A stretch of DNA of 64,000 bases from Aurantiochytrium sp. KH105 (lineage: Eukaryota > Sar > Bigyra > Thraustochytrida > Thraustochytriidae). How positions within the stretch are numbered: position 1 is the first letter of the stretch; the number at the start of each line of letters is the position of its first letter. The stretch lies in NCBI GenBank assembly GCA_003116975.1, contig BGKB01000004.1, positions 496,001 through 560,000 of the forward strand. Reading direction: 5' to 3'. The notes beneath the pieces were generated by a model, which was not told where the DNA came from, made no database searches, and saw only the letters and a program-made list of their open reading frames with translations. Positions 41,401 to 48,771 of the stretch are shown here, piece after piece. The position numbers and the translations under genes were made by a program.

Positions 41401-43985
41401 ATCTTCAGATCATTGCAATGACCAAAAACTTTCCGCTCGAATGGCCACCAGCATTGAACGGTCTGTTTCAGGTCTTTGACATCATGTCATCGGCTGGAAG
41501 CTCGGCGCTCAGCACGCACTGCTTGGTGGCAACAAGTGCGCAGGAGACCAATACCAGCAGCGCCTATCCAACGCCAACAACGTCGGCAAATTCAACCGAG
41601 CTTGCCATCACCGAAGGCTACGGCATCTCTGATTGGGTATTCTTGGCGCAAAGTCTAGGATATGCGCTTGCACCCATCCTTCTGGGTCTCTTTTTCGCAG
41701 TGTGGTGGACTTATGTTGTGCCCATGTATTATGACACCTCTTCAGATGCGCTGTCGGCACGAGAAAAGACGATCGTGAGCTCTATCGTCCTTTTGATTGT
41801 GCTGCAGCCGTTCTTGACAGGCGCCGGCTTCGAATTCTTTTCGTGCTCAGATGACATCGACGGCCGCTCCTTTCTCGAGGCGCAGTTCACGATTCAGTGC
41901 TGGGTTGGCGTGCATCGAAAGTGGATCGCGCTGGGTTCGCTCATGCTTGCCTTTTACGCGATCGGCATTCCGTTCTGCGCGGGCATCATTCTGTATCGCG
42001 TGGTGAGACGAAGTCCGTCGGGGGCGAGCCGATATCGCCGAAATCCATCCGTTGGTGTGGGCCTTGTTGGGTCTGCCAATTCCTCGGAAGGCGTTGGAGT
42101 CGGTATCGCAATGGACTGTGGCAGCAACACCGCGAGCAGCAGCGTCGATAGCCGGCAAAGTTTCTGCAATGAGGTTTCTGACAACAAAGAAGTGAAAGGT
42201 GCAAAAGGTTTGAAGAGGTCATTGACCTCGCATGAGCCAAGCAAGCGTAGAAGCGTGGGGAGCGTGAGCAGCCTCGAAAGCGGCGAGACGCATCAAACGC
42301 GGGGCTCATTGGGAAGCCTTGATCCAAATGTTCATGATCTCAAGAAGGAATTGGCGGCAACGCGCCGCCAGCACGAGAAAGAGCGCCTACAGGCTCTGAA
42401 TGAGCAGCACTTGCGGTATCAGCGCGAGCGCGAGGAAATCGACGCTCTCGAAAAATGGCGACCCGTGTACGGCTTCATTTATTCCGGATATCGCAAGGAG
42501 TGCTTTTTCTGGGAAATCGTCATTATGACGCGCAAAGCCCTCTTTGCAACAATTTCAGTGATTCTGCGACCTGTCGGTGTGGACATTCAAACATACGCAG
42601 GTCTACTGGTCCTCGTCCTTGCGATTGTACTTCACGTGCATTACCGACCGTACAGCATGGTGTCAAAGCTGCACTTTATCGAGACGCTAAGTCTGGGCAT
42701 TTGCTTGCTTACGCTCATGTCGGGTTTGCTCATCTATTCACCAAATACCGGGACCTTTTTCAAGCAGGTCAACACGATGGTCATCATCACTTCCAATATC
42801 CTCTTTTTCCTCTATGTCGCGTTCTCTATCCGGGAGTCTTTGCGGGATTCAGCACGGAGATTTTACGAGATGAGCCGCTCCGTTGTGCTTCGCCGTCCCA
42901 CGATTCAGCATGTTGGATCGTCGATGCGTAGTCTCCGTCTCAAATCGGACTCGCGGTCTAAACGCCTCTGGATGCGAAGCAAACGCCCGGAGTCAACGAG
43001 CAGCCAGGACGAGGCCACGAAACATGGCCTCGTGCACGTGTCCACCTTGGGTCTCGGTGCCTTGGAGGAGGGCAGCCAGGAGGATGTGTTGAGCACGGCG
43101 GGTTCGTTGTCTTCGACGCCATGCTCTGGGCCGCCAACGCCTTCAGGATGCACGCCTTTAACAGCAACATTGGTTTCTGCAACAGCGTCATCGCCAACCT
43201 GGGGTATACCGCAGAGCAAGGCGAATACTAAGGACTTGCATTGCATGGCAAAGAAGCGAAGTAGTTCCTCGTGCAATAGTCTCAAAGACGACTTCTACGG
43301 AGACGGAGCTGACGAGGTGAGCTTTGATGAGGATGATGTGTACGCCGATTATCTTGGCGAGGAGCGTGAAGAAGAGGAAGAAGTACCCATGGAGATGACC
43401 TCGGAGGCGGAACACTTTGTAGGAATTTCCTATAGGCTGCAACGAGAAGCAGAACGACAGCACCGGCAAGGAAATCATGCAGCAGCAGCGCGAACGGCTA
43501 TGCTTGCGGCGAGCACGGCGATCGAAGCCCTTCGTCAGCCAGAGACGTCGAGCGTTGGAACTCGTTCGAGACCCGTGAGTCTCAGTTCTGCAGGACGGCC
43601 TCTTTCAGGCAGAATTGAGGCCGACGGCCCGTACCCGCGAAGCGTCCGTGGCAACAGTCGGCCCAATTCGCTCACATCTGCAACGTCTTCGCTCGTGGGG
43701 TCGCTCAAGCGTCGATTGCCCTCCTTTACACAAAAGAATGCGGATGATTTGCACGTTGACGCTGATGGCGAATCGTTCGGGCCTCCGATAGCGGCTGAGA
43801 GGGGCACCAGCGAAAAGCCGCCCAGCAAAGGTGTCACCAGAGAGCTGGAACTTGAAGTCGGTAGCGGTAATGACGACGACGACGACGACGAAGAAGAAGA
43901 AATTGGGCACGATGATGACGAGGGCGTGGAAGCCCAACTGCCGCCCAAATTGGTTGTGGTTTCCGCGGAGCTGGCGAAACCCTGA
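38433..43985 (+). CDS. Large polytopic membrane protein: Cys-rich repeats, filamin-like repeat, TRP-like transmembrane region
   Basis: This predicts 1850 residues. A hydrophobic segment at about 40-58 (WVLLLSLLLVALSNAV) is a late signal peptide or anchor. A Pro/Ala linker and Cys-rich segment (SCPAGQYNKD) follow, then beta-rich domains. A filamin/ABP280-like repeat (about 540-612: NFNVTWWG, GTYMVEITMSGSGEHIKGSP) precedes ephrin-receptor/GCC2-GCC3-type Cys repeats at about 612-790 and 910-945 (CEPCPAGQHRDE, CKYCPLGHQPNAEQTACEAC). About eight or nine helices span 945-1470 (GFFLLSIFAGFGALGYLI to SNILFFLYVAFSI). A coiled coil of about 40 residues sits in a cytosolic loop (ELAATRRQHEKERLQALNEQ) just before KWRPVYGFIYSGYRKECFFW. 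The tail is Ser-rich and acidic. Protists have families of such putative sensor/channel proteins. Ligand and function are unknown. Confidence 0.85.
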   Translation: MECTIHRNRERNWNQLALTQAAKKRTPDRIDPNKTIKASQWVLLLSLLLVALSNAVHQAHAAATPAPVPAPSAPTTPAPTPMPTLCLSSCPAGQYNKDWLAHLESGTCKESGSLSCLVCPGGFFKTSGNSWTACSACGGPNAYCKSGKRSVRSSALCTYRADVLTKFNADGTLAQSVAVENQEEEQYSEQNVRDSQDTCGTPSVTTPTIDLQVIKPASSVTKVTIANSGTLPLLLHDFILPSWITLFDNTKGSEVSDEAQLSLVVAGKASLDVYLLVKSSDIPSEDLEEADDFDTSGVTVASTSISFESSQVISTPGIASVPLEADVTVEISEPSLSLLPSENTWSISIGSIERRTLALYNMQVKKIDWVAEVVYNSEETTGWLAVSPTSGSLEQGFKCTSGGEVISTNGVNKAEVAVTVDGTSIAPGSYTATIRIKQSANQALFSVTSAVKLEVLPGDVEAQETVFEWEVTQVLTDTTTVLSVSETGEDRRRRLKRQRRLATTVDEEDDDDEEVINEVYLPNTELTILPRDRFGIDTNQFADSDTGNFNVTWWGISAEASDSGTIYISRNPIDNTFVGDLDIRQKGTYMVEITMSGSGEHIKGSPLSLQVHPRICLDTANSESHPVSGYTCVCSAGYGKTADSQACEPCPAGQHRDESMLTVSPYCRSCDLGMYQDETASATCKYCPLGHQPNAEQTACEACQDSYVVDVDSPARNCVPCGSEFTVVDHKCVCKPEFYWADVAKTRCAACPVGAFCGYGDRTTILPLQGYWRANWDPMHFEPCPVPESCLGVTEEDEFILRIPEAWASFVTSPYNETWYVDGTASTTAATSTPAASSFPSNSQQLSHTTGNRRLSRLWGLALASQVGRRTEAATRSSATQDSDTASQSEDGGDSTDDSDVLVLPAVQEMNGCAEGQAGPLCKECAPGYYPLGTGAGCVECDSLGSTVGFFLLSIFAGFGALGYLITRTIRARGAPRRREVMVLKIVLSHLQIIAMTKNFPLEWPPALNGLFQVFDIMSSAGSSALSTHCLVATSAQETNTSSAYPTPTTSANSTELAITEGYGISDWVFLAQSLGYALAPILLGLFFAVWWTYVVPMYYDTSSDALSAREKTIVSSIVLLIVLQPFLTGAGFEFFSCSDDIDGRSFLEAQFTIQCWVGVHRKWIALGSLMLAFYAIGIPFCAGIILYRVVRRSPSGASRYRRNPSVGVGLVGSANSSEGVGVGIAMDCGSNTASSSVDSRQSFCNEVSDNKEVKGAKGLKRSLTSHEPSKRRSVGSVSSLESGETHQTRGSLGSLDPNVHDLKKELAATRRQHEKERLQALNEQHLRYQREREEIDALEKWRPVYGFIYSGYRKECFFWEIVIMTRKALFATISVILRPVGVDIQTYAGLLVLVLAIVLHVHYRPYSMVSKLHFIETLSLGICLLTLMSGLLIYSPNTGTFFKQVNTMVIITSNILFFLYVAFSIRESLRDSARRFYEMSRSVVLRRPTIQHVGSSMRSLRLKSDSRSKRLWMRSKRPESTSSQDEATKHGLVHVSTLGLGALEEGSQEDVLSTAGSLSSTPCSGPPTPSGCTPLTATLVSATASSPTWGIPQSKANTKDLHCMAKKRSSSSCNSLKDDFYGDGADEVSFDEDDVYADYLGEEREEEEEVPMEMTSEAEHFVGISYRLQREAERQHRQGNHAAAARTAMLAASTAIEALRQPETSSVGTRSRPVSLSSAGRPLSGRIEADGPYPRSVRGNSRPNSLTSATSSLVGSLKRRLPSFTQKNADDLHVDADGESFGPPIAAERGTSEKPPSKGVTRELELEVGSGNDDDDDDEEEEIGHDDDEGVEAQLPPKLVVVSAELAKP

Positions 43986-44329
43986 ATGATGTAAAACAAG
44001 GGAGTGGAAGAGGAGGAGACGAGTCAACAGTAAGGATGAAATAGTTTGCAAAGACACAGAGGACTGTCTATCCTATTCAGTGCCACATTGCGCGACCGCG
44101 CGAGGAGACTTCGCAATAAAGGTTACGCGATGATCAGGAAAAGGGAGTTTTAACATTCCCAAAGAAAAGAGGAGGAGGATGAAGAAGAAAAAGAAGAGGC
44201 ACCGGCGGAAAAAAGGGAAGGGGTGAGGAGAAGGACTTGACTTGGCCAGGAAGCAGAAAACAGCAAGTAGAAAGCTTGGAGCAGGGAGGGAGCGAGAAGC
44301 AGGGTCACGGCGCGGGCGCGCCTACCTAC
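43986..44329. other. Convergent 3' region
   Basis: The receptor gene and the acyltransferase gene end here. It has an AATAAA at 44115-44120 and a purine-rich stretch (GAAGAAGAAAAAGAAG) at about 44178-44200. Confidence 0.45.
44115..44120 (+). terminator. Candidate polyadenylation signal AATAAA
   Basis: AATAAA lies 130 bases after the receptor stop codon. Confidence 0.45.
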
Positions 44330-45292
44330 CTAGACATTCTCACCCGGCTGGACCGAAGCTGTCAGCTTACTCTTATCATGATTTGGAAGACCATCGCGGA
44401 GAGCCCGAACAGCCTCCTTGACGGCGTCTCGGAACTCCTCGGCAGATCCAAAGTCGGTGGACTGGATCGGGTCCCCAATCGCTAAATTGACGCGAGCAGC
44501 ATGGGCCATGGCATACTGGTCTCCAGGCGGGAACATGGCCGCATTGCCCCACATGCCAATCGGAACAATGGGTCGACCTGCGTCAAAAGCGACTTGAAAC
44601 ATGCCAATCTTAAACTCTTTGAGCTCGCCGTCCCTCGAAAGAGAGCCCTCAGGAAACACGACGAGGCGGAAACCGAGTTCGAGATATGCGCGTGCAGACT
44701 CTTTGATAATGGCTCCCGCGCCCTCTTTAATGCCAATGGTTCCGTCCGGTTTTTTGGCAAAGGGCACTGGGATGTGACCCGCAAGGTGCATGACGCTGCC
44801 CAGAAGAGGCATTTTAAAGAGCTTCTCCATGGCGATGAATTTCGGCGCAACGGGAAAGACGGCGCTCGCGACAATCCAACTGTCGACGTAGGAGAGGTGG
44901 TTGGGCATAATAATGCAGCCCTTGGGGATCCCGCCCTTGGGTCTCCGGCAGACGCGGACCCACCAGAATGGGTTAAGCGTCATGAGAAAGAGAATGGTGA
45001 TCTGGTGGCAGCGACCGAGGATACCCGAGCGGATGCGAAGAGGCAGGGCCCAGCCGATCGTGCAGAGGAAGCAGAGCTGCAGGACGAGGCAAACGAAGTG
45101 CGACAGCCAGAAAGCAATCCACAAGTACAGGGTGGCGAAGATGGCGAGGATGCGGTTGCGCGTCGTCCGCACCGAGAACAGCAGCACGAAGACGAGGCAT
45201 GGAACCCCCACGCTCAGCACGAGCTTGAGGTTCGTCTCGAACCACGTCGCTGCCGACAGCAAGCGCGCGTCAGCAGCCTCCATGGTGGACAT
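44330..45292 (-). CDS. 1-acyl-sn-glycerol-3-phosphate acyltransferase (PlsC/AGPAT family)
   Basis: This predicts 320 residues. Two or three hydrophobic helices lie in the first 110 residues (VGVPCLVFVLLFSV, LAIFATLYLWIAFWL, ITILFLMTLNPFWW). The acyltransferase blocks follow: I, NHLSYVD (N131-H132-x4-D137, catalytic His-Asp); II, GHIPVPFAKKPDG; III, FPEGSLSRDGELKEFKIGMF (substrate-binding EGS); IV, VPIGMWG. Such enzymes transfer an acyl chain to lysophosphatidic acid in the ER, giving phosphatidic acid for membrane lipid and triacylglycerol. Related PlsC enzymes acylate other lysophospholipids, so the acceptor is inferred. ATG 45292 gives MSTMEAA; ATG 45283 is possible. Confidence 0.9.
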   Translation of the reverse strand: MSTMEAADARLLSAATWFETNLKLVLSVGVPCLVFVLLFSVRTTRNRILAIFATLYLWIAFWLSHFVCLVLQLCFLCTIGWALPLRIRSGILGRCHQITILFLMTLNPFWWVRVCRRPKGGIPKGCIIMPNHLSYVDSWIVASAVFPVAPKFIAMEKLFKMPLLGSVMHLAGHIPVPFAKKPDGTIGIKEGAGAIIKESARAYLELGFRLVVFPEGSLSRDGELKEFKIGMFQVAFDAGRPIVPIGMWGNAAMFPPGDQYAMAHAARVNLAIGDPIQSTDFGSAEEFRDAVKEAVRALRDGLPNHDKSKLTASVQPGENV

Positions 45293-46848
45293 CTGCGTCT
45301 ATCCCGGGGCGAGCCCTGCACGTCCGCGACCGTACTTCCCGCCTCGTCGGGGCGAACGATAGTCTCTGTTTGAGATGTGCTCTTCTGTCTGGGCTTGCTC
45401 CTGACGAGCCCGCTCCAACGCACGCACGCACGCACTCACGCCTTCACGCACGCACAGAGTCAGGCAGGCTCAGGTGGGCTGGTCCTCCGGAATGGACTTG
45501 CGAAGCTCACTCGGGCGCCACCGCTCCGGCCCCGCACACGGCGTGCCTCTGCCTGCAAAAACACAGCCGCCTCGAGCGCGCCGCGGCCCGTCTTTCGCGT
45601 TTGCAGCCGCCAAACCCGCGCTTCCCGCCGCCGCGCGGAGTCTTGAGCGAGCGAGCGTGCGAAACGAGGCTTTCTTGCTATCCGCCTAGCTAGTAGTACT
45701 GCTACACCATGCCACAGCCATGTGCACGCACGTGCCGCCATCCTAATGCGTGTCATAGAACGCAACGGAACGCTGCCGCCCCAGGCGACTCCTTTCTCAC
45801 TAAGAGACCTAAATTTCACGACTGCTCTTTGGGTCGGTTTTGGACGGAACGACGCGCGGATCCGTAGAAGAACGTTTGAAGTACAGACGAGGAACTGGAG
45901 CGGACCAGGTGAGGAACGGAACTGTCGCTCCCACAGCAAGATTCGATGGCGAGGCCGATCGCTGCACGCGCTGCACCGCGGCGATTTGGGAGATGCCGAG
46001 CTGAGACAAGCGATGAGACCAGCCTGGACGACGGATGTCGAGCCGAGACGAGTGGCGAGACGCGAGGTCGCCGCGCGGCGCATCTTCGCAAACGCCGAGG
46101 ACTGCCTTCCTTCCTTGCTTGAGAAGGGCCGCGTCGTTTCTTGGCTCTTGCATTCTGAAGGCTGCGGCCACGGCAGATCGCTCGCACGGCCCCTTATCAT
46201 TACCTTTCTCCCGTGACCACGAGCCTAGCCTAGCCTGGCCTAGCCTAGCTCAGGCCGATCGATCGCTCGTGCGTTCATGCGATCAGCCAGAGAGGGAAAC
46301 AAACTTCGAGCAGCCCAGCTAGCCGTCCTTGCTACGTGCCGGGCGCGCAGCTCCAGATTGGCGTCGGCCGTGAGCAGCTTGCAGGCAGGTGCTTGGGGAG
46401 ATGCAGTGCCCGACAGAGAGAAACTATACGTGACGAATAATGCTCCGGGAACTTGAAGTTCAACTTCGCAGGGCGCGTGTGCACATGTGACTCGGGCCCC
46501 ATCGATCAAGAATGGCATGGGAAACTGCTTGCAAGTTAGTTGCTTACAGTTGGCTACTGCTAGCTGCAACTGGTTGGATGGTTGGCACGCCATGGCTTGC
46601 GACCGATGAGCCGAGAGGTAGTACGGCGTCCTCACTGGGTCCCCTACTACTAGTAGTACAACTACAACTACCGTACTGGAAGGAGGCGAGCCTCGCTGCA
46701 CCTGCACTTCGCAGTGCAGACGCTCGGACAGCAGACCCGAATTACCCTATCGCCCCGGGTTGATTGCCTGCCACAAACCTTGGAGGAAAGGGTAGGGTAT
46801 ACATACACCAAGCCAAAGCGGCGCACAAGGCGGCGCACAAGGAGAAAC
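45293..46848. promoter_or_regulatory. Divergent spacer between acyltransferase and CHR transporter
   Basis: This is 1.56 kb between two start codons. It contains CACGCACGCACG repeats at about 45420-45455 and a cluster of CCTAGC words with a GATCGATCG run at 46223-46268. It also has a 14-base perfect palindrome TACTACTAGTAGTA at 46645-46658. A 246-codon minus ORF (45460-46200) is Arg/Ser-rich and not called. Confidence 0.45.
46223..46268 (+). repeat. CCTAGC-word cluster and GATCGATCG run
   Basis: Five CCTAG or CCTGG units (GCCTAGCCTAGCCTGGCC) are followed by CTAGCTCAGG and then GATCGATCGATCG-like sequence. The block is rich in short palindromes (CTAG, GATC). It lies in the divergent spacer. 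Confidence 0.7.
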
Positions 46849-48255
46849 ATGTCCGGAGAAGATGACGCCGCGGTGTCGGCCAAGGTTCAGGACGTCGAAG
46901 AGGCCGACGTGGATAAGGTGCTTGAGGAGCAAGGCATGGCCAACACCGAGGGCATGAGCTTTATCGAACGCCTCGCCGAAGTCTTTGTAGGGTTTCTTCC
47001 ACTCGGTCTCATCGCTTTTGGTGGACCCGCCGCGCACATTGGCATCCTCCAGCAGCAATTCGTGGAGAAACGCAAGTGGCTTGACACCGAGCGATTCGTA
47101 GAGCTCATGAGCGTGGGGCAAGGGTTGCCTGGACCCACGTCAACCCAGATGGTGGTTGCCATCGGCGCGACGCGCGCAGGAATCCCTGGCGGCCTTGTTG
47201 CCTTTGTTCTTTGGAATCTGCCATCTTTTATCGTTTGCGTAACCGTAGCACTTCTCGCCGTCTCTACGCTCGATGAAACCCTGCCGGACTACCTGATTGG
47301 CCTCCCTGCAGCAGCAACCTCGCTCGTCTTTCTCGCCGCCTACAGCCTTGGCGTGAAGGTTCTTAGCCACGAAGAATCCTACGTCCAAAAGCTCAAGATT
47401 GCTCTGGCCACTGCAAGTACGGTCGGTACGCTGCTCATCACCGGCGATGACCGCATCAACAATCGATGGGCCAGTCTCGCTTTCCCAGTCATGCTCATCA
47501 TTGGTGGTGTCATCACCGTGGTGGACTCGCGTCGCCCGGGCAAGCTCGAGAACTATTTCACACCGCCGACGGAGATCGACGAGGCCGACAACCGCAGCAT
47601 CTTGAAAAATATCAACATTAGCCCTCGCCTTGGCCTCCTTCTTTTCATCACCTGGATCGTCACGCTCGTCTCCTTCATTGCGCTTCGGTCAGCAGGAGTC
47701 CTTGCTCCTGGAGGCTACGGTGAGCTATTCGAAGCATTCTTCCGCACAGGCTCAATCATCTATGGTGGTGGTCAGGTCGTTCTGCCCATGCTGCTCGTCG
47801 AGGTCGTGGAGACCGGGTGGCTCGCCGAGTCTGATTTCTTCATCGGATTTGGTCTAGTGCAGTCCCTTCCGGGTCCGCTCTTCAACTTTTCCTCATATTT
47901 GGGCGCCGTTTACAAGGGTATCGTTGGAGCGCTGGTTGCCTGGGTCGGGCTCTTTGGCCCTGGGTTGCTGCTCATTTTTGCGTTTCTTCCTCTTTGGATG
48001 CATGTACGTCGCAATCCAACATTCAAGTGTTTTCTCGCCGGCGTCAACGCAGCAGCTATTGGACTCATCGTTGCTGCCTGTGCACAGCTTTGGGAGAAAG
48101 CCGTCAACAGCTGGGCCTCGACTGCTGTTTTTGTTCTCACAGGGTCGCTCATTCGTTTCTTTGATGTTTTCGTTCCCTTGGCCATCCTCATTGGCGGTCT
48201 TGTCGGCTTTTTGCTTTCGCCCACAGGCGTCAACTTTGCCCAAGGCTTTAGCTAA
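46849..48255 (+). CDS. CHR-family (chromate ion transporter type) membrane protein
   Basis: This predicts 468 residues from ATG 46849; the longer open frame has only a GTG further upstream. It is two homologous halves of about 170-200 residues, the long form of the CHR family. The first half has GFLPLGLIAFGGPAAHIG, LMSVGQGLPGPTSTQM and GGLVAFVLWNLPSF. The second has FRTGSIIYGGGQVVLPML, GLVQSLPGPLFNFSSYLG and LVAWVGLFGPGLLLIFAFL. FGGP/YGGG and LPGP are signature motifs. About ten to twelve helices are expected. Bacterial ChrA exports chromate; eukaryotic members may carry sulfate or other anions. The N-terminal 40 residues are acidic and cytosolic. Most close relatives I know are bacterial, fungal, algal or oomycete. 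Confidence 0.92.
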   Translation: MSGEDDAAVSAKVQDVEEADVDKVLEEQGMANTEGMSFIERLAEVFVGFLPLGLIAFGGPAAHIGILQQQFVEKRKWLDTERFVELMSVGQGLPGPTSTQMVVAIGATRAGIPGGLVAFVLWNLPSFIVCVTVALLAVSTLDETLPDYLIGLPAAATSLVFLAAYSLGVKVLSHEESYVQKLKIALATASTVGTLLITGDDRINNRWASLAFPVMLIIGGVITVVDSRRPGKLENYFTPPTEIDEADNRSILKNINISPRLGLLLFITWIVTLVSFIALRSAGVLAPGGYGELFEAFFRTGSIIYGGGQVVLPMLLVEVVETGWLAESDFFIGFGLVQSLPGPLFNFSSYLGAVYKGIVGALVAWVGLFGPGLLLIFAFLPLWMHVRRNPTFKCFLAGVNAAAIGLIVAACAQLWEKAVNSWASTAVFVLTGSLIRFFDVFVPLAILIGGLVGFLLSPTGVNFAQGFS

Positions 48256-48771
48256 TCGAGTGTGCAAAAGCAAAAGCTCGGCTCTTCGCAAGCACGTTCA
48301 CGACGTTTGCGCCAAAACCCACCGCCGCTCGCGAGCGTCCGGAGAGTAAGGCCGCGAATGCAAACAAACAAAGCCTGTCGCTCTCATGTCCATCGCGGGA
48401 AAATCCGTCTCTATGTATCTGCGATGTATCCGCGAAAGACAGGAAGATTTTAAACGCTTCGAGCAAGCACGAGTAGTACCAGTAGTCAAAAGTAAAACAA
48501 GCTTTCGCCCAATTACTTTCACGAATTCTTCTTTTTGGATTTTCTCCAATTTTCACGGGCTCATCGTTTTCCCCCCTTCTCTTCACTTTTCTGGCTGCAA
48601 GCTTTCTTAGGCCCGAGTGCCGGCGCTCGCGCGTTGCAAAGGCGGTGGCGGGCAGCACGACGCGTGCGTCTATAGCGCGACAAACCGAGCACTCGTAAGG
48701 GCACCGCCCGCGCCCGTGAGACCTCCCGGGCGCACGTGCCTTTGAACCGAAAAGAGGAGCGCCAAACCAAG
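48256..48771. other. Intergenic between CHR and polycystin-like genes
   Basis: Same-strand neighbours. A T-rich and C-rich stretch at about 48520-48600 (TTTTCCCCCCTTCTCTTCAC) is a plausible promoter or 3' end element for one of them. No gene is seen. Confidence 0.4.

Noticed and set aside
45460..46200. Minus-strand 246-codon ORF in the acyltransferase/CHR spacer
   Set aside because: It is low complexity and Arg/Ser-rich, with no recognisable family.
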